A model generated the notes under the pieces. That model had not been told where the DNA came from. It saw nothing but the letters and a program-made list of their open reading frames with translations, and did no database searches. Below, piece after piece: positions 6,750-13,852 of a stretch of 13,854 nucleotides of DNA (its first letter is position 1; each line of letters begins with the position of its first letter). A program made the translations under genes and the position numbers. Origin of the DNA: Methanosarcina sp. (GTDB lineage: Archaea; Halobacteriota; Methanosarcinia; Methanosarcinales; Methanosarcinaceae); contig DUGS01000063.1 in NCBI GenBank assembly GCA_013331265.1, positions 1,107-14,960 on the forward strand. Direction: 5' to 3'.

Positions 6750-6875
6750 ATGGATCTACAAATAATTACTTCATGCGAGGTATGCTGGGGGCGGGGTAAT
6801 ACTGCGCATAAATATCACGGCTGTAATCAAATAACATTTATAAAATATTTTTCTTTAAATGTTTATAATGATTAG
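6750..6875 (+). CDS. Candidate small Cys/His-rich ORF
   Basis: ATG at 6750 to TAG at 6873-6875 (directly followed by TAA) gives 41 residues. The centre reads CEVCWGRGNTAHKYHGC: a CxxCxGxG motif as in DnaJ zinc centres, then H-x2-H-x-C, which could together bind one metal ion. The middle is much richer in G and C than the flanks. Against it: no ribosome binding site, an AT-rich tail (IKYFSLNVYND) that overlaps promoter-like sequence for the next gene, and a TAG stop unlike its neighbours. The same DNA forms a hairpin, so a structured RNA or a relic are alternatives. Confidence 0.2.
   Translation: MDLQIITSCEVCWGRGNTAHKYHGCNQITFIKYFSLNVYND
6773..6809 (+). other. GC-rich stem-loop with G-rich loop
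   Basis: ATGCGAGGTAT (6773-6783) pairs with ATACTGCGCAT (6799-6809): eleven positions with one mismatch and one G-U pair. The 15-nt loop is GCTGGGGGCGGGGTA. It is the only GC-rich block in this intergenic region. It could be an RNA element or a DNA site, or reflect the coding signal of the overlapping small ORF. Confidence 0.4.
6836..6869 (+). promoter_or_regulatory. Candidate proximal promoter of the surface-protein gene
   Basis: Two TATA-like elements, TTTATAAAA (6837-6845) and TTTATAATG (6862-6870), lie 90-120 bp before the start codon. Either would give a leader of roughly 70-95 nt. Which of these, or the more distal TATA at 6555, is used cannot be decided from sequence. Confidence 0.35.
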
Positions 6876-6959
6876 TAAGCCGCAAGTTACAGAAGTGCGA
6901 AGTGTACGTTTCCTATGCCCGGGTCCTAGAATACAGTATCAAAATCAAGGAAGGTCACT

Positions 6960-8564
6960 ATGGCTAAAAGGATAGTACTGATCACATTACTTGCCGTTTG
7001 TATTTTCTCCGGCCTCTCAATGACTGCTTTTGCGGCAGATAACGTGGAGTGGGAAGAGAAATTGGACGGAGCAAAACTTTCCTGGGGAAGTACAATAACC
7101 GTAGATGGGTATGAAATAAAAGCAGAAGACTTTAATGAAGACAAGATGGTATTCGTTTCTATTTCAAAAGATGGCGAGAAATTGAAGACATCTCCTCTTA
7201 CAGCAGGCATGGAATTTGAATATAATGATGAGATAAAGGTTTATGCCCAGAAAGTGGATCCAAACTATGAAATTCTTACCAAAGATGGAAAGGAATTCAA
7301 GACCGGAAATTGGAATCCATATGCTGAACTGGACATTCTTGTAAGAGGAAAGCCAGGGTTTGACATAAAGGTTGAAACTAAAAAAGATACATACGATTCT
7401 AAATCTGCAGGAGATAACAGAATCGATGTAACGGTAACAGTTAACAATAATGGGAAAGCAAAGGCTCAAAATGTCGTGCTGACTGTTGATACAGGCGATC
7501 TGGAAGTACTTAATGGAAAAACGAAATATACATACACAAAAATACTTAAAGGCGAGACTGTTGAACCCATTACTCTCACACTGAAAACGCCTGCTCCCTG
7601 GGAAGATACAAATTTTAAGATAACCGCAAAAACCACAGGCGAGGACATTAAGGGCAACAAGTATGAACAGACTGGTTCCAAAAGTATAAAAGTCGAAAAA
7701 AAATGGGACCTCATTGTTTCGAAGAGTGCTACAAAGGAGCGCCATATGGGGGAGAAAGTGTATGTTTCAGTTACAGTCCGGAACAGAGGGATATGCGATA
7801 TAAACAATATAGCCCTCAAAGACCAGATTGTTTCCGGAATGCGCCTTAAAGAAAGTGTCCCCCTTGAAAAAACGCTTTCCCTGAAAGCCGGAGAAGGGGC
7901 CGAAAAGGTTTTTGAGTATATCCTTATTCCAGAAAGACCAGGGGATTATACATTCCCCAAACCAGTTGCCACTTTCACCCTCGCAAACGGGCAGAGCAAA
8001 GAAGTGACTTCCGAGAATTCTGAATCAACAAAAATTTACGGGCCCTATATTGAAATTACAAAAACTATCAACAAACAGCAGCTAAACCCGGGGGACGAAC
8101 TGACTGTAACGGTCACTGCAAGGAACACTGGAAATGTTGATGCAAGTGTAACAGCAACCGATACAGTACCTCCCGAAGCTAAACTTATAAGTGGAGAAAC
8201 GAGTTTCAAGCAGGTACTTGGAAGCGGCAGTTCAAAGACAATCACTTACATCATGCAGATGCACAAAGAAGGAGAAGTCCAGCTTCCTGCCTGCAAAGCA
8301 ACTTTCCTTGATCTCGATAAATACTCAGGAGAGGTCATCTCAGAAACTCCTGTTGTTTATGTAGGAACGCCAATGGCAATTGAAGGGAGCAGCTCACAGC
8401 CGGAAGGGGAAACCGGGTCCAACCAGGAGAAAAATGAACCTGCAGGCCAGGCACAAACCAGTGGGACGGAAGAGGATTATGGAGATACCCCTGGATTCGG
8501 TTCCATACTTGCTGTAGCAGGGCTTCTGACTGTAACAGGGCTCCTTAGAAAGAAAAGCAACTGA
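6960..8564 (+). CDS. Secreted surface protein with repeated Ig-like (DUF11/CARDB-type) domains and PGF-CTERM
   Basis: 534 residues. A signal peptide (K3-R4, hydrophobic core, likely cleavage after AFA at 25) starts it. After an N-terminal domain of about 110 residues come three beta-rich repeats at roughly 135-250, 255-355 and 360-460. Each opens with a D/E-I-x-V/K start and contains T-V-x-N-x-G (VTVNNNGKAKAQN, VTVRNRGICDINN, VTARNTGNVDASV), typical of DUF11/CARDB-like domains in COG1361 surface proteins. Residues about 465-508 are a Ser/Gly/Glu/Gln-rich linker. The end, TPGFGSILAVAGLLTVTGLL then RKK, is a PGF-CTERM: the signal processed by archaeosortase A, with transfer to a lipid anchor. 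The protein is therefore inferred to be displayed on the cell surface; its ligand is unknown. The ATG follows GGAAGG at 6949-6954. It appears monocistronic, with a strong hairpin downstream. Confidence 0.92.
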   Translation: MAKRIVLITLLAVCIFSGLSMTAFAADNVEWEEKLDGAKLSWGSTITVDGYEIKAEDFNEDKMVFVSISKDGEKLKTSPLTAGMEFEYNDEIKVYAQKVDPNYEILTKDGKEFKTGNWNPYAELDILVRGKPGFDIKVETKKDTYDSKSAGDNRIDVTVTVNNNGKAKAQNVVLTVDTGDLEVLNGKTKYTYTKILKGETVEPITLTLKTPAPWEDTNFKITAKTTGEDIKGNKYEQTGSKSIKVEKKWDLIVSKSATKERHMGEKVYVSVTVRNRGICDINNIALKDQIVSGMRLKESVPLEKTLSLKAGEGAEKVFEYILIPERPGDYTFPKPVATFTLANGQSKEVTSENSESTKIYGPYIEITKTINKQQLNPGDELTVTVTARNTGNVDASVTATDTVPPEAKLISGETSFKQVLGSGSSKTITYIMQMHKEGEVQLPACKATFLDLDKYSGEVISETPVVYVGTPMAIEGSSSQPEGETGSNQEKNEPAGQAQTSGTEEDYGDTPGFGSILAVAGLLTVTGLLRKKSN

Positions 8565-8584
8565 AAGACCAATAAGTTAAATCT

Positions 8585-8613
8585 GGATGCTTCCGGGTTC
8601 CGGAGCATCCTTT
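8585..8613 (+). terminator. Hairpin terminator after the surface-protein gene
   Basis: GGATGCTTCCGG (8585-8596) pairs with CCGGAGCATCC (8600-8610) through eleven base pairs with one bulged T and a 3-nt loop, followed by TTT. It lies 20 bp after the stop codon and is the strongest simple stem-loop I see in the window. Confidence 0.65.
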
Positions 8614-8907
8614 CCCAACCTGAACACTGCTAACCGGATTGCTAAATACCATTGCCGACATTCATTAGTTTTTCCTGTTTTGCATTTTTTACCTGCCTGA
8701 TTCTTCACATGACTCATCGTATCTGCCCTATTAGTCAGTCAATACCAATTAATCAGGAGCATCACCTGTAGGAACATTAGAATAAAAAATAAGATTAACA
8801 ATTAAAACATAGAACTTCCATAAAACCATGAAATGAAATGAAATGATATGAGAAAATGAGATTCCATACAAAGAGACCAAAAAAAAGCATACTTTTTAAA
8901 AGAAGAA

Positions 8908-8915
8908 AAAGGAGT
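8908..8915 (+). promoter_or_regulatory. Ribosome binding site that sets the DHH start
   Basis: AAAGGAGT ends 6 nt before the ATG at 8922, ideal spacing. This favours 8922 over the in-frame ATG at 8856. Confidence 0.7.
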
Positions 8916-8921
8916 CAAAAC

Positions 8922-9905
8922 ATGAAAGAACTCCAGACCCCGCTCAAAGCAAAAACCCTGATCCTTACTCATGGAGATTCTGATGGGATATGTTCGGGAG
9001 CACTTGCAAAGAGTGCTTTCCCTGATGCATATGTATACTTTACAAGCCCAGTCAGCCTTCTTGAAAAATTAAATCTTATTGAAGGCGTTGAGACTCTCAT
9101 CATCTGTGATATTGCAATCGACGAAAGGTACTGCTCTGAACTCCATTCCACACTTGAGGGACTTGCGGATGAATGCAACCTTTATTATATAGACCATCAC
9201 CCTCTTCCGGAAGACTGCAGAAAAGAAGAATGGTTCTACCATGATACCGGAGTATGCTCCTCCGAGCTGACTTACAGGGTCTTTGAAGAATATCTAAGCG
9301 AAGAAATGAAAAGAGTTGCCATATACGGGGCTATAGGCGATTTCTGTGATAATACTCCCTGTGTAAAGGACTGGGTAAGAGACTGGGACAAAAGAAGTCT
9401 CTATTTTCAGGCTGGAACCCTGATTCAGGCAATAATCCATAAGGGAAAAGAATATGAATTTAAAAGAACTTTGCTTGAACCACTCTCAAAGAACGAAATT
9501 CCTTCAAATATTCCCGATCTACTCGAGCTTGCCAGGGAAGCTGCAATTAATGAAGAGAATATCCGGTTTTTTGTAAAAGAAAACGTGAAAGTCCTGAAAA
9601 ATAGTGCGTATATTGTAAATACGAATAACTCCATCTCAAAGGCAGCGATCTATGCAGCCTCCTACGGCCAGAGAGAAGTGGGAATTGCAGCTGAATACCG
9701 GGAGAGAAAAGGTGTTTATGACCTGAGCATTCGTTCCCGGGGAAAGGTTGATCTAAACCGCCTTCTACGCTCGTTTGCTCCTAAGTTTGGAGGAAGTGGC
9801 GGCGGGCATCCTTTTGCAGCAGGAGCGCGTATCCCAGAAAATTCCCTTGAGGCTTTCCTGAGGGCTTTCGATAAAAAGCTCGGGGAAGCAAATGAGGTAA
9901 AATAA
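8922..9905 (+). CDS. DHH/DHHA1 family phosphoesterase (RecJ/Nrn-like)
   Basis: 327 residues from the chosen start. The catalytic DHH domain shows motif I LTHGDSDGICSGAL (H17, D19, D21), motif II with D63 in IICDIAID, the DHH motif D91-H92-H93 in YYIDHHPLP, and D140 in GAIGDFCD. The C-terminal DHHA1 substrate-binding domain carries GGSGGGHPFAAG (290-301). Family members are Mn-dependent phosphoesterases that cleave short RNAs, single-stranded DNA, cyclic dinucleotide products or pAp. Archaea have several paralogues, including GINS-associated RecJ-like nucleases. Length and domain order fit a compact nanoRNase/RecJ-like enzyme, but the substrate cannot be read from sequence. The stop TAA directly abuts the engB start, and the engB ribosome binding site lies within its last codons, so the two are surely cotranscribed. 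Confidence 0.9.
   Translation: MKELQTPLKAKTLILTHGDSDGICSGALAKSAFPDAYVYFTSPVSLLEKLNLIEGVETLIICDIAIDERYCSELHSTLEGLADECNLYYIDHHPLPEDCRKEEWFYHDTGVCSSELTYRVFEEYLSEEMKRVAIYGAIGDFCDNTPCVKDWVRDWDKRSLYFQAGTLIQAIIHKGKEYEFKRTLLEPLSKNEIPSNIPDLLELAREAAINEENIRFFVKENVKVLKNSAYIVNTNNSISKAAIYAASYGQREVGIAAEYRERKGVYDLSIRSRGKVDLNRLLRSFAPKFGGSGGGHPFAAGARIPENSLEAFLRAFDKKLGEANEVK
9894..9898 (+). promoter_or_regulatory. engB ribosome binding site inside the DHH gene end
   Basis: GAGGT lies in the last codons of the DHH gene, 7 nt before the engB ATG at 9906, which follows the TAA at 9903-9905 without any gap. This arrangement supports translational coupling. Confidence 0.65.
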
Positions 9906-10535
9906 ATGAAGACCAGCAAGACTGCAGCTGAAAGCGGTATAAATCTTGAGATTATCTTTGTAGGGCGTTCAAATGTAGGGAAATCCTCCCTCCTGAAGGA
10001 GCTCTTCGGGGCAAAGGTAAGGGTAGGAAAACGTCCAGGAGTCACATTGCGCCCCACGCATGCACAGGTCTCGGACCTTCTCATTACGGATATGCCCGGA
10101 TTCGGTTTCATGAGTGGGGTGAAGGAGAGGAAGCAGGATATAGTCAAAGATAAAACCGTACACTATATCGAAGAGAATTCCGAAAGGATCAAAATCGGTG
10201 TCCTTGTAATAGACGGGCCGGCATTCCCTGAAATTGTTGACCGATGGGACTCAAGGGAACAGATCCCTATCGACGTTGAGATGTTTGATTTCCTCAGGGA
10301 AATAGGGATCGATACCATTGTTGCTGCAAATAAGATGGACAGAGTCAAAGAAAACGAGTTTGACCCTCTCCTTGACGAGGTTGCAATCCGCCTGGGACTT
10401 GAGCCTCCCTGGCAGAACTGGAAACATTTGATTGCTCCAATCAGCGCCAAGAAAGGGGATTTGAAAGCTTTAAAAGGGCTTCTCCGGGACAGGCTTCACG
10501 AAATTAAAAGGGATGACCTGTTTAAGTATGTTTGA
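9906..10535 (+). CDS. engB: EngB-type GTP-binding protein
   Basis: 209 residues. It has the full TrmE-Era-EngA-YihA GTPase motif set: G1 GRSNVGKSS (20-28), G2 T47 in RPGVTLRPT, G3 DMPGFGF (62-68), G4 NKMD (142-145) and G5 ISAKKGD (179-185). The GRSNVGKSSL and PGFG signatures mark the EngB/YihA branch, in bacteria a factor for large-ribosomal-subunit assembly. The archaeal orthologues presumably act on ribosomes too, but this is inferred. Residues between G3 and G4 contain a long insertion-like stretch (KERKQDIVKD...) and VIDGPAFPEIV in place of the usual D-x-R-x-x; archaeal members differ here from bacterial ones. The ATG abuts the DHH stop codon. The last codons form one arm of the downstream terminator hairpin. 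Confidence 0.92.
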   Translation: MKTSKTAAESGINLEIIFVGRSNVGKSSLLKELFGAKVRVGKRPGVTLRPTHAQVSDLLITDMPGFGFMSGVKERKQDIVKDKTVHYIEENSERIKIGVLVIDGPAFPEIVDRWDSREQIPIDVEMFDFLREIGIDTIVAANKMDRVKENEFDPLLDEVAIRLGLEPPWQNWKHLIAPISAKKGDLKALKGLLRDRLHEIKRDDLFKYV

Positions 10536-10572
10536 TTCCTATTATGGATCAAGTCTCAAACAGGTCTTTTTT
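10515..10572 (+). terminator. Terminator hairpin overlapping the engB 3' end
   Basis: GACCTGTTT (10515-10523, inside engB codons) pairs perfectly over 9 bp with AAACAGGTC (10558-10566), immediately followed by TTTTTT. The 34-nt loop can form an inner hairpin (GATTCC/GGATC). On the opposite strand the same stem could also serve transcripts from the convergent ligase gene. Confidence 0.7.
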
Positions 10573-10609
10573 ATTTCACATTTCAATTCTTTTCAAAAAG
10601 GCATTAAAT

Positions 10610-12316
10610 TTAAAGTCTTTTCAACTGCTGACTGTATACGCGCCCTATCCGCTGGATCGTATCAGCTTCTTCAGGGTCTTTATCGTCCCGGATGCGGATG
10701 AAGCGGGGAAAACGGAGTGCAAAGCCCGAATCATAGGTGGGGCTTTTCTGGATTTCCTCAAAAGCGATCTCAAGGACAACCTTTGGCCTTATGGCAAATA
10801 CCCCTCCGGCTTCTCCGCCCTCCATTAACCCTGAAAGTATTTCTGTAAGCTCTTTTAGCTGATCGTCGGTAAGCCCTGTGCCGACCTTGCCGACCTGCAG
10901 GAAGCGGAGAGTCTCAGGGTCGTAACAGGCAACAGTATAAGAGCCTATCAGGTTTGCCCTGCGCCCGAAGCCCCATTCAGCCCCCACAATTACAAGGTCA
11001 AGGGTATCCATAAGGGGTTTTTTCTTGAGCCAGTTTTTGCCGCGCTTGCCAGGAGAATAAACAGAGTTCGGGTTTTTGACCATAACTCCTTCATGCCCGG
11101 CCTGTAATGCTTCCCTGTAGATTTTTTCCACAATCTCAAGGTCTCCAGTTATGACCTGCTTATCCACAGAAATGGATTTTGAGTCCTCAACAGAGCTTTC
11201 CACACAGGACTCAAGTGCTTTTCTCCGCTCAATAAGGGGGAGGTCTATAAGGGTCCTGCCATTCAGGTACATAATGTCAAAAAGGTTGAGCTGGATAGGA
11301 ATTCCAAGGGCTTTTTCCTTGACATCGTACTTGCGCCTGAAACGCTTAAGAAGCTCCTGAAAAGCCCTGGGCTTTCCGTCTTCATCTACAGCTACGGCTT
11401 CTCCATCAAGGATTGCTGACTCAGCCTTTACATGTTTCCGGACTATTTCAACAAGGTCAGGGAGAGAATTGGTAACATTTTCGAGCTTTCGTGAAAAAAG
11501 AGTAACCGTATCTCCACTCTTGTGGACCTGGACTCTCGCCCCATCGAATTTCCACTCAATCGCAGCCTCCTTCATATCCCTTATATCAGCATCTATATCA
11601 GGGCTGATCTGCGAAAGCATCATCTTGATCGGGCGGTTGATTTCGATCCCAAGGTTCTCGAGGGCTTCTATCCCTCCTTTTTTGGCAGCCGCAGCCACTA
11701 TCCCAAGATCGTTTGTAACCATGAATGAATGTTCCACAATCTCTGCAGGGACCAAGAAAGCTTTTGCAATAGCGTCCCTGACAACTCCTTCCCCTACTCC
11801 TATCCGGAGTTCTTCAAGTGCAAGCCTGGAGATGTATTTTGCTTCCCTTGGGGTTGACGACGTGAAGAGAAACTGGAGGTTTTTGACCTTAACATCCTGT
11901 GAACCTTTTCCGGAAGCTTCGGATGCCGTCCTGAAACGCCTGTAAACCTCTGTTATTGAGAGCTCAGGCTGCTCCTCGAAAAAAGAAGAAAATGTCACCT
12001 GATTCTTCCTTCTTTCTTTCAGGATAAGGAGTGCGGTATCCCCGATGTCTCCGGTGGTTCGAATAAGAGATTCTATACTTTGTATAGACATGCCTGAGGC
12101 TTTTGAGAGAGAAACATAAAGCAGGCTTGTGCCAATTCCAAGCTGCTGCCCACTCCAGGCAGGAAAAACCTCACTCATTATAAAATGAGTGGCAATAGGC
12201 AGTTCTTCAACGTCAACCTTTTTGAGAAGGTCAGCAACTTTACTTGTGGTTTCTATAGTGCTCGATATTTTTTCAATTGCCTGGCATGTTTCTGCAAATT
12301 CCCTGAAACTTGTCAT
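10610..12316 (-). CDS. lig: ATP-dependent DNA ligase (archaeal type)
   Basis: 568 residues from ATG 12316. It seals nicks in DNA during replication and repair by ligase adenylation, AMP transfer and phosphodiester formation. The N-terminal DNA-binding domain (about 1-225) is followed by the adenylation domain with motif I EWKFDGAR (catalytic K256), motif III LDGEAVAVD (304-306), motif IV EGVMVKNP (409-416) and motif V NWLKKKP (428-434), then the OB-fold with GKVGTGLTD and RFPRFIRIRDDK near the end. Length and sequence fit the archaeal family closely. A GTG three codons upstream (12325) is an alternative start. I prefer the ATG because the protein then begins MTSFREFAE, as in Methanosarcina homologues I remember, although GGAG lies only 1 nt before it. 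It follows hom on the same strand with a gap of about 66 bp. Confidence 0.96.
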   Translation of the reverse strand: MTSFREFAETCQAIEKISSTIETTSKVADLLKKVDVEELPIATHFIMSEVFPAWSGQQLGIGTSLLYVSLSKASGMSIQSIESLIRTTGDIGDTALLILKERRKNQVTFSSFFEEQPELSITEVYRRFRTASEASGKGSQDVKVKNLQFLFTSSTPREAKYISRLALEELRIGVGEGVVRDAIAKAFLVPAEIVEHSFMVTNDLGIVAAAAKKGGIEALENLGIEINRPIKMMLSQISPDIDADIRDMKEAAIEWKFDGARVQVHKSGDTVTLFSRKLENVTNSLPDLVEIVRKHVKAESAILDGEAVAVDEDGKPRAFQELLKRFRRKYDVKEKALGIPIQLNLFDIMYLNGRTLIDLPLIERRKALESCVESSVEDSKSISVDKQVITGDLEIVEKIYREALQAGHEGVMVKNPNSVYSPGKRGKNWLKKKPLMDTLDLVIVGAEWGFGRRANLIGSYTVACYDPETLRFLQVGKVGTGLTDDQLKELTEILSGLMEGGEAGGVFAIRPKVVLEIAFEEIQKSPTYDSGFALRFPRFIRIRDDKDPEEADTIQRIGRVYSQQLKRL

Positions 12317-12348
12317 ACTCCACACAGCCTTTTTTATTTTTTGTTTTT

Positions 12349-12369
12349 CGGCTTCTTATATGAAGGCCG
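12349..12369 (-). promoter_or_regulatory. Hairpin and possible TATA element between hom and lig
   Basis: On the - strand, CGGCCTTC and GAAGCCG pair (one bulge) around a loop whose sequence, with flanks, reads CATATAAG. No T-run follows on this strand (it is A-rich), so a terminator for hom is unlikely. The CATATAAG could be a TATA box for lig, with a start site near 12333. Confidence 0.3.
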
Positions 12370-12382
12370 ATGTTTCCAGCAG

Positions 12383-13381
12383 TTACTGATTTGCGTAAAT
12401 TGCGATCAGATCACTGAGAATTGCGCTTGCTGTTTCGATCGGGCCTGCGCCCTTGCCAGTAACCGTAATTTCTCCCGCAAGTTCGGTATCCATAGAAGCC
12501 ACATTCAGAGTGCCTCTTACGTCAAGGGGGTGATTTATAGGCACAAGCCTTGGAGCAACATGAATTCTTTCTCTGCTGACCTCGCCTATTAGCTTGATTA
12601 CATGCCCTCTTTCATAAGCCATTTCAAGGGCTTCAGGTGTAACTTTCGTAATCCCCGTAACCTCAACATCCTTATATGTTGCATCAAGCCCGAAGATCGC
12701 ATTGGCAAGAATTACAAGCTTGCAGGCCGTATCAATCCCTTCCACATCATATGTAGGGTCGCTTTCGGCAATTCCGAGTTCCTTTGCCTCAGCAAGAATG
12801 TCTTTATAACTTGCCCTTTCTTCAAGCATCCTGGTAAGAATATAATTGCATGTTCCGTTCAGAATACCTTTAATGCTTTTAATCCTGTTTCCTGCAAGAA
12901 CCTCGTTTGCCAGGTTGATAACTGGCATGGAGCCGCCGACCGTAGCTTCGAACCTGAATTTTGATCCGGCATTTTTTGCAGCTTCCATCAGTTCTCTGTA
13001 CTTCAGTGTAAGCGGACCTTTATTGGAGGTAATAACATCTTTACCGGTCTCGAAGGCTGCAAGCATATTCTGAAGCCCCGCTCCTCCAGTAACGATATTT
13101 GTAGGAGTGGTCTCAATTACAAGTTCGTGGTCTACGGACTTTATAACTTCAACACCTGTAAGTTTTTCTATTGCAACCGTGCCCTTCGTTCTTTTGCGGG
13201 CAAGGCAGTCAGCAAGATCCACACCATTGGGATTGACAGTAGCTCCTTTGGAGTCCGCAACAGCGACCACCAGTATTTCCAGCCCTATACTTTCCAGATA
13301 CTCTTTTTTCATAAGGAGTGCCTCGGCTACACCCTGTCCGATTGCACCAAATCCTAATATAGAACAGCGCACTGTTTTCAT
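12383..13381 (-). CDS. hom: Homoserine dehydrogenase
   Basis: 332 residues. It reduces aspartate-4-semialdehyde to homoserine with NAD(P)H, the branch step to threonine and methionine. The Rossmann nucleotide-binding loop GFGAIGQG lies at 10-17. Family signatures are TSNKGPL (K121), GILNGTCNYILTRM (172-185) and AESDPTYDVEGIDTACKL, giving the substrate-site residues E206 and D217 and the lysine K221. At 332 residues the protein ends after the catalytic domain and carries no C-terminal ACT domain, unlike many bacterial enzymes of about 430 residues. A separate ACT-domain gene sits 21 bp upstream and probably supplies allosteric control. The ATG has a strong AAGGAGA about 9 nt upstream. Confidence 0.96.
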   Translation of the reverse strand: MKTVRCSILGFGAIGQGVAEALLMKKEYLESIGLEILVVAVADSKGATVNPNGVDLADCLARKRTKGTVAIEKLTGVEVIKSVDHELVIETTPTNIVTGGAGLQNMLAAFETGKDVITSNKGPLTLKYRELMEAAKNAGSKFRFEATVGGSMPVINLANEVLAGNRIKSIKGILNGTCNYILTRMLEERASYKDILAEAKELGIAESDPTYDVEGIDTACKLVILANAIFGLDATYKDVEVTGITKVTPEALEMAYERGHVIKLIGEVSRERIHVAPRLVPINHPLDVRGTLNVASMDTELAGEITVTGKGAGPIETASAILSDLIAIYANQ

Positions 13382-13390
13382 ATTTTTAAA

Positions 13391-13397
13391 TCTCCTT
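13391..13397 (-). promoter_or_regulatory. hom ribosome binding site
   Basis: AAGGAGA on the - strand, 9 nt before the ATG, fills much of the 21-bp gap after the ACT-protein stop codon. No promoter fits in the gap, so the two genes should share a transcript. Confidence 0.7.
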
Positions 13398-13402
13398 GTT
13401 TT

Positions 13403-13852
13403 TCAGGCCTGGATGTCTATTGGAAGCACCATCAGCAAATCTTTTTTTGCCGAGACTGTTTTCAGGATATCAAGCGCCTTTTGCAGGTCCTCTTTACCCA
13501 CAGCATCTATTCTGATCAGGGCTGAAGAAAGCAAATTAATGCCCGGCATGGATAATGAGAGATCCACAACCTCTGCAAACCCGGTCTTGTCAATCTCGTC
13601 AATCGTATCCTGGATCCCTGTGTGGACCACATGCCCTATAAGAACCACATTTATGCTTTCTCTGAAACGTTGTTCTCCAACCCTTACGACTCTTATCCCG
13701 CTTTCCTCAAGCTTTGCTTTTATTGCTCCTATGGTCTCAGGTTTTACCTCAAGTACGAGCTGTACAGGTACTGTCTTTCTGGGGGTTCTTTTCTGGTGAT
13801 GATGTAAAACCGTTATCAGGTTAGCTTTGAATTCCGAAAGAGGCTGGAGGGC
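13403..13852 (-). CDS. ACT-domain protein, predicted regulator of homoserine dehydrogenase (5' truncated)
   Basis: The minus frame is open from the window edge (13852) to TGA at 13405-13403, giving 149 residues with the start outside. A GTG at 13648 is an internal codon, not the start. The visible part begins LQPLSEFKANLITVLHHHQK, an ACT-like opening (ligand-binding beta-alpha-beta start, with HHH). It continues with VPVQLVLEVKPETIGAIKAK and a second half (VLIGHVVHTGIQDTIDEIDK, then a Met-Pro-Gly turn and IRIDAVGKEDLQKAL). This matches my recollection of COG2061, ACT-domain proteins predicted to be allosteric regulators of homoserine dehydrogenase. Its position 21 bp before hom supports that role. 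Which amino acid binds (threonine is the obvious candidate) is not shown by the sequence. Confidence 0.85.
   Translation of the reverse strand, partial: ALQPLSEFKANLITVLHHHQKRTPRKTVPVQLVLEVKPETIGAIKAKLEESGIRVVRVGEQRFRESINVVLIGHVVHTGIQDTIDEIDKTGFAEVVDLSLSMPGINLLSSALIRIDAVGKEDLQKALDILKTVSAKKDLLMVLPIDIQA

Larger units (their letters stand above)
6304..6959. other. AT-rich divergent intergenic region (656 bp)
   Basis: This gap lies between the divergent Nif3-like and surface-protein genes. Visible elements are an inverted repeat CAACCC/GGGTTG (6389-6394, 6404-6409), a 42-codon minus ORF (6360-6488), a strong TATA-like stretch (6555-6569) followed by the small palindrome GCTAA-ACA-TTAGC (6573-6585), a 41-codon plus ORF with clustered Cys/His residues (6750-6875), a GC-rich hairpin (6773-6809) and TATA-like elements near 6837-6869. 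No tRNA or known riboswitch was recognised. Confidence 0.6.
8565..8921 (+). other. Intergenic region before the DHH gene
   Basis: Apart from the terminator hairpin it holds AT-rich sequence with a possible promoter (AATAAAAAATAAG near 8781-8793) and a short ATGAA-type pentamer repeat (8828-8852). The frame of the DHH gene is open from 8856, but that upstream ATG has no ribosome binding site and adds a Lys/Arg-rich 22-residue leader. I treat 8856-8921 as untranslated. Confidence 0.5.

Noticed and set aside
6784..6798. G-quadruplex in the loop of the 6773-6809 hairpin
   Set aside because: Only two G-runs (five and four) are present, so a standard intramolecular quadruplex of three tetrads cannot form.
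7164..7745. 193-residue - strand ORF inside the surface-protein gene
   Set aside because: Phe/Cys-rich antisense frame without motifs; the + strand gene has signal peptide, repeats and sorting tail.
8856..8921. N-terminal 22-residue extension of the DHH protein
   Set aside because: No ribosome binding site at 8856, a Lys/Arg-rich AT-driven sequence, and an ideal AAAGGAGT before the ATG at 8922.
11469..11945. 158-residue + strand ORF opposite the DNA ligase
   Set aside because: Covers conserved ligase sequence on the other strand; Ser/Ile-rich shadow without a start signal.
13403..13648. 81-residue protein starting at the GTG at 13648
   Set aside because: The frame stays open upstream to the window edge with conserved ACT-like sequence, so the GTG is an internal valine codon.
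13107..13799. 230-residue + strand ORF opposite hom and the ACT-domain gene
   Set aside because: Both underlying minus-strand genes have clear family motifs; the + frame is Ser/Thr/Phe-rich with no motifs, typical of an antisense shadow.
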